Below, in pieces: positions 38,050 through 48,691 of a stretch of DNA of 64,000 nucleotides. Numbering within the stretch: the stretch's first letter is position 1; every line of letters begins with the position of its first letter. Source of the stretch: Pythium myriotylum (taxonomy: Eukaryota; Oomycota; Peronosporomycetes; Pythiales; Pythiaceae); NCBI GenBank assembly GCA_023091665.1, contig JALJCQ010000009.1, positions 2,542,001 to 2,606,000 on the forward strand, in the 5' to 3' direction. The position numbers and the translations under genes are program-made. Below the pieces are notes generated by a model, which was given only the letters and a program-made list of their open reading frames with translations, made no database searches and was not told where the DNA came from.

Positions 38050-40118
38050 AGCGGTCGAGGCGGACGCGGCCGAGGTCTCGTGGGAGAACATCAGTCTTTT
38101 GACGGTGAACACCAACGGGATCAAGAAGAACGGCCACCTGCTGATCGAGAACCAGCTTATCAAGAACAGTCTCTCCTGCGTCCAAGAGACCAAGCTGCGT
38201 GACTCTCATCATCTAGCAACGCTCCAATTCCACCATGGCTCAAGATTTCAACACCGCCTCTTCGTCAGCGACAACAACGCGCATAGCCCAGTTACTGTTG
38301 CTGCTCGGTCCGGTGGTGTAATGACAGTGCTCCGCTCCGACTTTCCCGGTTTTCAGTCTGCTTGTGAGCAGTCTTCGTTGACAATTCCAGGCCGCTACTT
38401 GGTCGTCCGAGTCGTCGCGAATGATGCTCCGATCTACATCCACAACGTGTATGCGCCTGGACGTGGACAACCTCGAGAAGAAGGGGTTCTTCGAAGCGCT
38501 ACCGTACGAAGTTTTCGAAGACGATGCGACTCACCTCGTGCTCGGCGACCTGAACACGCCCCTCGACCCGCTCGTCGACGCATCAGATCGAAGAACGACG
38601 GGATCGACTGGAGGCAACGCGTGCGTAGCATGGTTGGCCCAACTTGGCGTCGTAGACGCCTGGCGAATCCACCATCCCGATGACCGCGTGTACACTGGTC
38701 CGCAACCCCGGTACAACCGCCTCGATTAAATTCTCATGTCGGAGGAATTCATCAACGCACTGTACGGCGACTCTTCGTACTTTGAGCCCAAGGGTGCGGG
38801 AGACCATCTCGCACATCAAGTTGTGCTACGCACGATGAGCCAACCTCAGGGTCACGGGTACTGGCGCTTCCAGTCGGCGATGCTCGATTTCCCCGACATC
38901 GTTGACGCTATTCAGGGCGAAGCGACCACCGTGCTTGCTGCCTTACGGCGCACCTCCAACCCGGGCAAGGTGTGGCACAAGTGGAAGAAGGACATGCGTC
39001 GTCAGCTCCAGGCTCTGCAACGCAAGTTGAAACGCCAAGGAGAGACTACGATCGCAGAAGCTCGCCAGGCACTCGCACAAGCGGCTGCTGCGTACCGTTC
39101 GGAGCGTAGCGACCTTGCGCAGACCGTGTTCCAGACCGCACTGACGGCTTACCAAGACAGCATCAACTCGGCGCGGCTCTACAATCAAGACTCAGCTTTC
39201 GACTTCCAGGCTCAACACGCGGAGAGGTCTTCCAAGTTCCTCTTCCGACCGCTCGACGGATCCTTGCGGAGAGTCAGCATCGAGGAAGTACGGATTCAAG
39301 ACGGCTCGATCTCGAGCAACCCGCGGATATCGCTGCCATGTTCGGTCAGCACTGGGGAGGTATCATGGGCGATGTCGAGCGCAGTGGTGTTGCTGTCCAA
39401 GAGCCCGAGCAGAGCCAGATCGACCGGATGCTTAACACGATCGACCGCCAGCTGTCCGAAGACGAGCAGAGTACTCTCAACGCTTCGATCACAGCGACGG
39501 ATCTCGCCAGTGCAATCAAGAAGATGCGAGCATCGTCAGCGCCCGGGATGGACGGGCTTCCAGCTTCGTTCTACCAAGTGGCTCCTGACGTGTTCGGTGA
39601 ATGCCTCGAGATCGTGTTCAACTACTAGCTTCAGCGAGGAGAGCTCCTTCAGTGCCAGCGCAAGTCGGCTATCAGTCTGCTCCACAAGAAGGGATCCCGG
39701 GCCGATCCAGGCAACTACCGTCCGATCGCTTTGATGGGAGTTGACGTGAAAGCGCTGTCGAAGGTCCTCACGTTCCGACTACAGCTGTTCCTGACCAAGC
39801 TCGTGCACCAAGACCAGAAGGCGTTCGTGCGCGGGCGTTCGTTGCATCACCACGTTCGCTTCGTGAGTGATCTGCAAGACCTGGTCACGGCGCGCGACGA
39901 AGAAGCTTACGCGATGTTCCTCGACTTCGAGAAGGCATACGACCGCGTCAACTGGAACTACATGTTTCAGGTGCTCGACCGGATGGGATGTGGGGGAGGG
40001 TTCTCGGGTTGGGTGAAGCTCCTGTACACTCGTCCCCACGCGCATCTCATGATCAACGGCTTCGTGCAAGACCCTCTCTGCCCAACGCGCGGTGTCAAGT
40101 AAGGCGATCCGTTGTCGG

Positions 40119-40126
40119 CACTGCTG
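40119..40126. repeat. Left copy of target-site duplication (8-9 bp)
   Basis: CACTGCTG, followed by a T that may belong to the duplication or to the transposon. It matches 41186-41193 across the 1.06-kb insertion. Confidence 0.65.
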
Positions 40127-41185
40127 TGGTAGAGAGGGTCGGCACAAATCACAGCACAGCGACTGCTCGTGACCGCTGACCCTTCACCAACAGGCCTTCA
40201 GATTCTTGGAGCTGGGTGGTAACCACTGGCGTTACACCCCACGTGAAGTCGCTGTGGGGGCGAACCGTGGGCTGATGTCTGCCGCCGAAAGTTGGGAGGG
40301 AACCAGAGGGTCGTGAAGCCTCTGGGGTTCCGACAACTGTAGCCCGCTAGGAGACCGTCTAGCAGAACTGGTCGGAGGGGTCGTACGGGCCGAGAAACAC
40401 ACCTGCTCAACACGCAGGTGCTCGGTGCACTTGTGCGCAGCCGGTAAGACCGGGCTGCGGCTTCCTTGGGCGTATTCGCCTGGCGCAGAGGCACCAGAGA
40501 ACGTAACACTCCTTGGAATCGTGGCGGGGGGACAATCCCACTGGCGCACACGACCTTGCCTTGACTTACGCAGCCGACGCCGCTGGCAGACTTGCTCCAG
40601 CGCTTCAAATCGGCTGCTCCTTGAGCGGTTCTTCGGCTTCCTCCGACTGCAATAGCCAGAGTCCACCGGGTCTTCTTTAACGTCACCTCCTGTTGGTGAC
40701 GGCGAGCCTTGGTGTCGACGTTCCTCGCCAAGTCTTGCGGCTTGCTTGCGGACTTGACGGTGAAAATGGAAGTCCATTACCTTGGCCGTTACCGGCTATT
40801 CTAAGTGCGAATCTAAGCTAGGTTCGGCTGCCTAAGTTCGGAACCGGCTTCGGACCGGCTCCCTGCTGACTCTATCACCCACTATCCCTACTGAACTCCC
40901 GGCCTGTTTCTACCCATCTGACACTGATTACGCCCCTTACAATTGGATGAGACGAAGACTCAGATCGGGTCTGATCGGCAGCCCATTTTAGCCAATCGGC
41001 TACAGCGATCAGAGATACCGATTTTGACCGGCTGTACCGTTGATACCGGTACAGAACGGTGACCACTTCCGCGAACGTACTAATATCGGTTAGCCTACAG
41101 GCATCCCTCTCTTCTGGGCCGTTCCAGAATAGTTGGGTGGTGCTCTATTCCACATCGCCTGTCCCAGAGACCAGCCGCTTTACCA
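40127..41185. mobile_element. Non-autonomous DNA transposon (hAT- or Mutator-like) inside the reverse transcriptase
   Basis: The reverse-transcriptase sequence stops after the GDPLSALL region and resumes about 1.06 kb later in the same frame. The boundaries carry the same sequence CACTGCTGT (40119-40127 and 41186-41194). The ends form an imperfect inverted repeat: TGGTAGAGAGGGT at the left, and TGGTAAAGCGGCT at the right read on the opposite strand. An 8-bp duplication would fit hAT elements; 9 bp would fit Mutator-like ones. The interior has several CGGCT/CCGGT-type short repeats and no convincing transposase, so it should be mobilised in trans. Confidence 0.7.
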
Positions 41186-41193
41186 CACTGCTG
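41186..41193. repeat. Right copy of target-site duplication (8-9 bp)
   Basis: CACTGCTG (plus T). The reverse-transcriptase frame continues directly from this copy. Confidence 0.65.
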
Positions 41194-43164
41194 TTCGTGC
41201 TCGTGATCGAGCCGCTCGGCAACTTGCTCCGCCAGCACGAAGAACATGGGATCTGTTTGACAGAGGATGCCACAGTCACGAGTGTCTTCTTCGCCGACGA
41301 CTCGACGCCGCTTTCGGGGTCTATTGCAGGTGTTGAAGCGCAACTCGAGCTGGCCGAAGCATATTGCCAAGGATCAGGCGCCAAGCTCAACGTGAACAAG
41401 TGTGTGTTGATGTCGCTGCATCGAGAGCGACGGTGTCCGGGAATACCAGGCGTCCATGTCCTCGACGAAGATTCAACGGTCAAGTTCCTCGGTCTCCTGT
41501 TCGGGCAGAGGCGTACTGCCGATCGGATCGTCGAAGACCTCGATCGACGCTTCTTCGACGGATTCAAGCAGTGGTTCCGGCGCGCACGCACGCTCCAAGG
41601 TCGGCTTCTCGTTGCCCAGACCATGGTGCTCTCGCGGCAGGCATTGCAGCTCCTGCTCCAGTTCACGGCAGCATCGACGTCGCCGTCCGGCAACTGGACT
41701 CTAGCAGGAGTCGAGCTCCTACGGATCAGCCTTCGGCAGTGGGGTACACAGAGACCACTCGACTTTCTCTACGTCAGCCCATGGCGGACTCGGGACATCA
41801 TCGCGTGGGACCATCTCTCTCCGTGGTGGCGTGCGACCTGGAAGGCTTGGTACACTGCCAAGTGGTCAGTGTCGTGGCTTGACCTCCCTCAGGAGGAACG
41901 GCTTGCATCCGCACTTGACCAGCCGATCTGGTTCCACGGCAACAAGACTTTCCAGTTCCTCCCTGCTAGCCGGTTGGACACAGCGCAGACCCAGCATCGC
42001 TCTCTCGGCATGGTCGCGGAACCGCAGCGAAGTTTCCGACAGCTTGTTGCTCGTGTCTTTCAATTGCGCTCCCTACGCGACTTTGTTGGAAGCGGTGATT
42101 GTTGGCCAAGTGCAACCGAGTTTGCTGAGCGTCACGTCGACTACACACACGGCGCCGTCCCCCCGTACCGACAGTACATCTGGCTGCTCAAGTTGTACGA
42201 AGAAGCAACACAGGTCTTCGAGCGTCTCTGCACTCTATGCTCTATCCCAGCCGAAACGGCGCTACCACCAACACTCGAGCATCTCGAACCGCGTGTCGGC
42301 GTGAAGATCAACGACCGTGTGTGCTGGGTGCCGCGCATTCCACGATCCCAGCTGCTCCGTCTTGTTTGGCAAGCTCCAGAGCCGACGAGAACGCATCCGC
42401 TGTTCTTTCATGATTCGCGAGCACCGACAGACGTGATCCTCCGTTTTAACAAGCTACGCAAATGTCTGCGGGTGTTGCTTCTCCCGATCTATGAAGACCT
42501 GCAGTTCCGCTTGGCATATGGCCTGCTACCGACAAGATCGCGCTTCTCCTTCATGACGGTGTCGAATCCAAGCATCGTGTATTGTGTTCGCCAAGGCTGC
42601 AACGCGGTGGAGACGGCGCGTCATTTGTTCTTCGAGTGTGTGCTACCGACCGAGATGTGGCGGGTTGTCTTCCGTGATTGGTCGGTGTTCTTCACATCTA
42701 CACCCTCCTGGGTCGACTTGTCTTCGGCAAAGCCATCCGCGTTGCTCCCGTGTGGAGGGATCACGCAGAAGAAATCCAAGACCTGTGGCAAGTCGTTCGT
42801 GTTGTGTTGCTCCACCTGTTGTGGACGGAGCGAAATGCGCGACTGTTCCAGGGAAGGGCTTCGATGCCAACAGTCACAGCACTGCGCGTGGCGTATAAGA
42901 CTATTGGTGCTCATGTGCGTGCGTGTCTTCGTCGGGTGTATGATGATGCGCAACAAGCTTCGCTTCGGGTTGTGTTATCATGTCTCCAGTCTACACCTTC
43001 GCTCGGTGCCTTCATGCAAAACAACATGGGATTGTTTGCAATTCGCTTTTTGGCATAAAAGCAAATGCGCGCTTTCCTTCTACTGTGTTGCGGAAGTGTT
43101 GTTTCTCTATCGGTTTCGAAGTTCGCCTAGAACACAAGCCAGAGGAGACGGGCGCGGCCGAAGT

Positions 43165-43253
43165 CATGAGAGGGAGCAATGGAGCAAGGGGGCAAGGGAG
43201 CGAGGAAGCGAGGGGGTGGGCGGAGGAAAGCAGGATAAAGCGAGCGTGGGGTA
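43165..43253 (+). repeat. 89-bp scrap of the tandem unit to the right of the retrotransposon
   Basis: From CATGAGAGGGAGCAA to GAGCGTGGGGTA this stretch matches the purine-rich part of the 1.3-kb unit (equivalent to about 856-950 of the first unit). It has several substitutions and one missing AGCGAGGA period. The match stops abruptly at both ends. The CATGAG start resembles the poly-G class of units. It is a remnant of the array, or of a related copy, lying 7.9 kb from the last unit. Confidence 0.85.
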
Positions 43254-43948
43254 TCGAGACCCGTTCAAACCCGTGTACATAGTGGTATCGATCAACTCGG
43301 TAATTACAACTGTGGCGTCTTTGTTCTCATGGGCGATGGAACTTTTTCTTCGGGGCGTCTCCATGGAGGAGTACAACAACAAAGAAGCTGCAACATACTT
43401 TAACTTTAGACATTTAACGCATTCCCTTCGCGCCCTAGTTGATGAATGAATCAACGTACGGTTTGCCTTGTAGTGGGACACTTTGAACTTCATCTGTAGA
43501 GATGCCCACAAGACACCGAGAGAATAGAGCCAATTGATCAGTCGATTGAACCTGACGAGTCTGCCAAGTCTGCCAAGTCTGTCAAGTCTAGTAACTTGGG
43601 GGGTTGATGCACAACTTGTTGGAAATCTTGAGTGTATCGCCAAGTCTTTCGAGTCTGCATTTGGAGGAATCTCGATTTTAACCTTCACTCAGATGACAAC
43701 CGCATCTATAGCACGGTCATCCGTTGATATCAGAAGATTCACCAGACATGAGAGTGGTGAGATTACCATCCCTACATCGGTATAAAACCATATTTTTACC
43801 ACTTTGGTCCGCACCTGCGACATAAGAGCCGCTTTATCAAATTTGACGGGGATCACGGTCTTTTGTTGCGAGTCTTCCTGTCCCCCAAGGGCATATCAGT
43901 GGGTTCACCGGCCGCCAGAAGAGGAAGAGAGACCGAGACCAAGGAAGC
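43254..43948. other. Intergenic region between retroelement remnants and the C2 gene
   Basis: About 0.7 kb with no convincing gene. It has lower GC than its surroundings, a short run of GTCTGCCAA/GTCTGTCAA-like repeats near 43560-43590, and AT-rich DNA near 43780. It should contain the promoter of the downstream C2-domain gene. Confidence 0.6.
43781..43788 (+). promoter_or_regulatory. TATA-like sequence upstream of the C2 gene
   Basis: TATAAAAC lies about 160 bp upstream of the ATG at 43949 in a locally AT-rich segment. TATA boxes are uncommon in oomycete promoters, so this could be chance. Confidence 0.25.
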
Positions 43949-45431
43949 ATGCGCGGCTCCACCATGTCCGCGCTCTCGTCGCGCGGGTCGCTCGCGGGCA
44001 ACAACGGTGTGCTGCGCAACGACTCGATCCTCTATTTCACGGTGCTCGGCGCGCGCGAGCTCAAGGACACGCAGATGATCGGCGTCCAGGACCCTTACTG
44101 CGCCGTCACGCTCGTGTCGAACGGCCACGAGCCGTCCACGCCGACCTTCAAGACGTCGACGCACGACAACGGAGGTGCGCGGCCGCGTGCTCATCGAGGC
44201 TGCGCGGAGAGCTGACCAAATGGACTCGCAGGCACGGACCCGGTCTGGAATGAGAAGGGCACCATCATTGTCTCGGACGTCGCGTCCGACGTGCTCAAGA
44301 TCCGCGTTTTGAATGAGAACTGGGTCGGAAGGTAGGCTCAGTCTTTGAGCGGTCCTTCTCGTTGATCGCGGAGTTGCTGATATGTGATATTTCGGTTCTC
44401 GTGTAGTAACATCATCGGCGAGTGCGCGGTTGCGTTGCGCGATTTGTCTCGAGGCCGCTCGATGGAGAAGGAGTTTGCGCTCACGCCGAAAGGATTCGTG
44501 CGCGTGCTACTCTATCTCGCGCTTGCCCGTGGTAGGTGACTTTGATTTTTTTTTTCGTGTAGAGACCCGGTTTGATTGTGGGTTGACCTTTCAGAGAACC
44601 CAACCGCGCACCAGCGCGTCGAGTTCGGACAATACCCCCAGCACTTCCTCCCTGGCAGATCGAAGTTGCTTCTTACACTCATCTCAGGCGAGAAGCTGCG
44701 CGATATCCAGTCGTTCGGAACGCAAGATCCATTCTGTCAAGTGTTCATTAGTCGAACGCGCACCCCGACCGCGGATGACATGGTGTACAAGACGAGGACG
44801 CATGATAACGGAGGTATGTGCTGCGTGCTATTAGTGATTGTTGTACGTGGCAGAGGTATAACTTGAGCGATTCTGCGTAACTGCCTGCAGGCAAAAATCC
44901 CAAGTGGATGGAGGCCATGACGGTCGGGATTCGCTGCATAGAGCACGACTTCGTGACGATCCGAGTGATGAACGACAACCACCTGAAGGAGTGAGTCTTT
45001 GTCGTGATTGATGCTCTTTGGTAGAAGCATCAGTGCTAACCGACTTGATGGTGGCTGCGGTTAGCGAACTCATCGGTGAGGTCACCTTCAAGCTCGAGCT
45101 CCTCATTGGTCGCTGCTTCGAGGACAAAATGCTCCCGATCGAGGCAGACAGCACGATCGTCGGGCAGATTCGCGTGCAAGTCGCGCTCATCAACGACGAG
45201 GTGGAAAGCGAGGACGACGAGATCGTGTCTGCCTACGAGAGTGATCTGGACGGCTGCACTTGCTCGATCCAGACTGTTAAACGAGCGACCAAGGTGGGCG
45301 ACGTGATCCTGAGCGGAGTCTCGCCCGAGGGCGTGCGATACCTCGAGGCTGGCTCGATCATCTCCACGGGCTGCGAGCTCGCGGGCGACTACGTGCTGGA
45401 CAAGGATGTCTGGGAGGGCGACGAGTTGTAG
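43949..45431 (+). CDS. Double C2-domain protein (378 aa, 6 exons)
   Basis: Exons deduced from GT/AG sites that keep the frame: 43949-44174, 44232-44331, 44407-44531, 44595-44813, 44891-44990 and 45065-45431. Two C2 domains, about residues 20-130 and 165-275, each show the typical start (LYFTVLGARELKD, LLLTLISGEKLRD) and the DPYC/DPFC calcium-loop motif. C2 domains bind phospholipid membranes, often through calcium. Loop 1 keeps its Asp residues, but in loop 3 the usual Asp pair reads N-E-N (first domain) and N-D-N (second), so calcium binding may be weak or lost. The C-terminal ~100 residues are acidic and unrecognised. There is no signal peptide or membrane segment. ATG 43949 is chosen; an in-frame ATG at 43964 is an alternative. 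It is followed after 177 bp by a phosphoinositide phosphatase gene on the same strand. Confidence 0.85.
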
Positions 45432-45608
45432 AGTTCTCCCATAGAGGCAGTTGCCATCCCTCTCCCCCCGCAGCGCTATGGAGGTCGTTCTGTCTATGCG
45501 CTGCAAATACCAATCTGATTTGTGTGGGATTTTGTAATTTCAAGCCGCTCTTTGGCCACGACTCAGCAAGCATGTCCCACATAGGGAAACCCACGGAAAC
45601 CAACGCCC

Positions 45609-48454
45609 ATGGACGCCGGCGTGGCGCTGGGCGAGCGCCGCAAGCCCTCGCTCAAGGGCAAGCGCGGCTTCGACGAAGACTCGTGGACGGCCGTCGACCG
45701 CCAGGAGCTCGACCACGCGGTACGTTGCGCGCGCGCGCCTCGCGCCCCTCTCGCGCCTCACCGCCCTCCCTGCGCAGACCCACTACGTCTCCGAGAGCAT
45801 GTACCTCGTGATGGAGAACCCCGTGTCGGTGCTCTACGTGGGCGAGAACGTCCATTTCAAGGCCCATGCGCTGTGCGACAAGTCTGCCATGAGCCTCGCC
45901 GGCGTCGCGCTCGCGCGCGGGCCGCCCCACAAGCACCTCATGAAGCACGGTACGCTCTTCCTGACCAACTTCCGCTTGCTCTTTGTGTCGTTCCACGGCC
46001 GTGAGGAAGGCGGCCACGGCGAGACCAAGCCGTCGTCCGGAAGTGTCCAGGAAGTGGTGGAAGTCCACCTCAACAACATCGCTGAGTTGTACGAAGGACG
46101 TGTGCCGACCAAGAACGGCGCGACCATGAGCCAGCTCGAAATCTCGTGCAAGAACTTCGAGATAGTCAAGTTCAACTTCCCGTACGAGCTCACGTCTGGG
46201 TGTGTAACCAATGAAGCGAGATGTTGTTGCTTTGAGCTGAATGGGAGCCTACTTTCTGGTGTAGGGATTTGTACATTCGAGTCAGCAAGGCACTCTCTTC
46301 AAAGCAGCTACATGTGGCCTACTCGAGCGCAGACGTGGCTAGGCTCCCTGACATAGACGGGTGGGCGGTGTTTGACGCATCTGCCGAGTTCAACCGACTC
46401 GGTTTCAAGGCGCCACGGTCTTCGCACCAAGCGAGCGGTTACCGGTTGACAGGCATCAACAGCAATTACAAAATGTGCCCGACCTATCCGAGCACATTCA
46501 TTGTGCCAGCGTCAATATCTGACGGCGATCTACGCAAAATGAGCCATTTCAGAGCCAGAGGTCGCGTCCCCGCTGTGACTTTTCGCTACAAAAACGACGC
46601 TGTGATCGCGCGGTGTTCGCAGCCGTTAGTAGGCCTACGGCGGAAGCGCTGTGCTGCAGACGAAGCATTCATGGCGGCTTTGCAGAGAGAATCGAAGGGC
46701 AAGTTATTGTTTGTTGATTGCCGAAGCCAGGTGAGTCTTGCAGAGACTTGTAACCCTGTGCTTGAAAGCCTGCTAAATCCAACTCTGGTTCAGACTAGTG
46801 CCTACGGAAACGTTGCGCTTGGGGGTGGCTTTGAAGTGTGCGTGATTTGTATTCAAAACACGTTATTGTGGTCTGACTTTCCACTTTTTGTTAATACCTC
46901 AGCCTTGACTACTACAAAGACAGCAACATCATGTTCATGGGAATTGAAAACATCCATTCCATGCGCGATTCAATACGGAAGCTTTTTGATCTCATAAAGT
47001 ACGAAGGTCGTGGCAGTGAGAGATCCAATTGGCTATCGTCTGTGGAAGGGACTCGGTGGCTAGAGCACGTAAGGTCTATTCTAGTTTCGGCGGCTATGTG
47101 TGTGTCGAAGATTGTGGATGAAGACACCAGTCTTGTCATCCATTGCTCTGATGGTTGGGATCGGACTGCCCAGATTGTTGCACTCACTAAACTTTGTATC
47201 GACCCGTACTACCGGACGATTAAAGGGTTTCAAGTTTTGATCGAACAAGAATGGTGTGCATTTGGCCACCAGTTTCGCGCTCGATCTGGCCACTCTAGTG
47301 ATCGCTCGAACTACTGGGAGGATGACAGTACCTCTCCAGTATTCATGCAGTTCGTTGACGCAGTCTGGCAACTTATGCGGCAGTTCCCATGTTCTTTTGA
47401 GTTTACGGACAAGTATCTGATCGCATTATTAGATGAGGTTTACGCCAAACGGAGTGGTACTTTCCTTCATGATTGCGAAGAATCTCGAGTGGTAAGTGCC
47501 GCTTGTTCTCGTTCCCAACCCATGTGCTGAGATTAGTTGTTAGGGATCTATGACTATTACAAGATGCATCAGCGCATGGACGTTGCTGTCTCCTCACGAT
47601 CAAGGCAAAGATTTCCTGAATACATTTTATGTTGTTCCACTTCAAGGGTCGAACGCAACAACCGACCGCTCTCCAGCAGTCCTTCAGTTCAAGTGGCACA
47701 CTAGCACGCTCGACATTTGGCGCTCTTTTTACCTTCGGTCACTAGAATCCAACGAATCTCGGGTATTACAGGTTCCTTTCGTGTTGCGATGGAATCAGCT
47801 CTGCTGAGGTTCTCAGCCTCGAGTCGAACTAACCGTTCTGTATTCGTGTAGGATGCATGGGCGAAGGAGCTTCAAATCACTCAACGAGAGCTGCAAGATC
47901 AGCTCACCCACGCTCACCAAAAGCTACAAAATCAACTGGTTGCGAACACTGAGATGGTTCAAGAACTCGAGATGCTTCGAAAAGAGAAAGCTCGTCTTCA
48001 GTCTGCACTGGATAAGCAGGTTTTCAACGACCCCACGCGTGGGCTTTGCGTCCATGAAGAATCTGACGACGACGACGGTGTGCTCCTCAGCGTGACTTCG
48101 TCCGGACGACGGTCAGGGCTTGCGATCCCTGGAGCTGAGCGTCGGTCGTCTCTGTCTTCACGAGGATCCTTCTCCGCAGAACCCTGTGTGGGAACCCCCG
48201 AGCAGCATGTTACAATCAACCACGCGAACTTTGAGATTCTTCAATCCTACTTCGACGCCATGCACGTCAGCTCCAGCATAACCGCAGGGTCCCCACCGCT
48301 CCCCCACTCGGTAATCTCCACGGCATCTTCTTCTGCGAGCACGATCTCCACGACCTCAAGCTCGTCGTCGTCCAGTTGCGGGTCGATGCCGTCGCACCCG
48401 CCCACAAAGGCGACCTTGACGAGCCGCATCGTGGAAGAGTACATTGTGAAATAA
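45609..48454 (+). CDS. Myotubularin-family phosphoinositide 3-phosphatase (820 aa, 7 exons)
   Basis: Exons: 45609-45719, 45778-46199, 46265-46730, 46794-46837, 46903-47491, 47544-47771 and 47852-48454; all junctions keep the frame. A PH-GRAM-like domain covers about residues 45-180 (LMKHGTLFLTNFRLLFVSF). The phosphatase domain covers about 230-600 and includes the family's GGGFE, ENIHSMRDS and catalytic HCSDGWDRTAQ motifs. Cys429 and Arg435 form the CX5R active site, so this is an active-type enzyme, not a dead pseudophosphatase. Myotubularins remove the 3-phosphate from PI(3)P and PI(3,5)P2 on endosomal membranes. A coiled coil at about 621-670 and a Ser-rich tail follow; many relatives dimerise through such coils. 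No FYVE domain is seen. The weakest junctions are around the 44-bp exon 4 and the ends of exon 6. Confidence 0.88.
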
Positions 48455-48671
48455 CGTTTTGACTTTTGTCCATAAAGTAGGAAAACGTACTTGTATAGGT
48501 GATCTATCCCTTTTTTTCAGCTTTTTTTTTTCTCGCCCCCCAAAACCCTGGATTCCATCCACGTCGTTCCAGCCAATCAGAGCAGTCCAGCTGGAGAGCT
48601 GCTGGCTTCCTCTCCGCCTCGTCTCCGACTCTCGCTGGATCGGGTTACGCTCCATCCTCCGTTCGGGGTAC

Positions 48672-48684
48672 GCTCACTTTCCCC
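48672..48684 (+). promoter_or_regulatory. Oomycete-type initiator (Inr) element
   Basis: GCTCACTTTCCCC lies 8 bp upstream of the ATG at 48692. It resembles the oomycete core-promoter initiator (GCTCATTYY-like, with transcription starting in the TCA). If used, the 5' leader would be only about 18 nt, short but within the known oomycete range. Confidence 0.45.
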
Positions 48685-48691
48685 AGGCGCG

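Larger units (their letters stand above)
38021..43058 (+). pseudogene. Retrotransposon ORF2 (endonuclease / reverse transcriptase), broken
   Basis: The N-terminal part is an APE-type endonuclease (TVNTNG, QETKL, HNVYAP, LGDLNTPLDP). The reverse transcriptase follows with FVRGRSL, FLDFEKAYDRVNW at about 39917-39955, GDPLS just before 40120 and the catalytic FADD at 41290-41301. A Cys/His segment with HLFFEC (about 42590-42640) resembles the zinc-binding region of plant and fungal LINEs. Breaks seen: frameshift near 38458, TAA at 38727, frameshift near 39318, TAG at 39626, TAA at 40100, a 1.06-kb insertion at 40127, and a frameshift near 42721. The frame ends at TAA 43056-43058. The reading frame opens after a TAG at 38018 with no nearby ATG (first possible codon GTG 38021), so ORF2 translation may have depended on ORF1, or that start is also damaged. 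Confidence 0.9.
35239..43164 (+). mobile_element. LINE-like (non-LTR) retrotransposon, degenerate
   Basis: An element of about 6.9 kb (excluding a later 1.06-kb insertion) lies on the plus strand. It has a 93-bp leader, a long ORF1, and an ORF2 remnant encoding an APE-type endonuclease, a reverse transcriptase and a C-terminal zinc-binding region. There are no long terminal repeats, which fits a non-LTR element. The left edge is placed where the repeat unit's sequence ends after the tRNA gene (35238/35239); the right edge is where repeat-unit sequence resumes (43165). No target-site duplication and no poly-A tail were seen, so both edges are inferred from the flanks. It cannot move by its own ORF2. 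Confidence 0.85.

Noticed and set aside
40198..40777. Minus-strand open frames within the DNA transposon
   Set aside because: Two overlapping frames of Arg/Ser/Pro-rich text, no transposase motif; probably chance in GC-rich DNA.
35239..43164. LTR retrotransposon or viral insertion
   Set aside because: No direct terminal repeats, no integrase, protease or capsid; the APE-type endonuclease with reverse transcriptase marks it as a non-LTR element.
43059..43449. Continuation of the reverse-transcriptase frame to a stop at 43447
   Set aside because: Past about 42721 the retroelement text continues in another frame that stops at 43058; the extension reads non-coding sequence and the repeat scrap.
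43164..43688. 174-codon minus-strand open frame
   Set aside because: It begins in intergenic DNA with simple repeats (LDRLGRLGRLVR) and ends in the tandem-unit scrap; no family resemblance.
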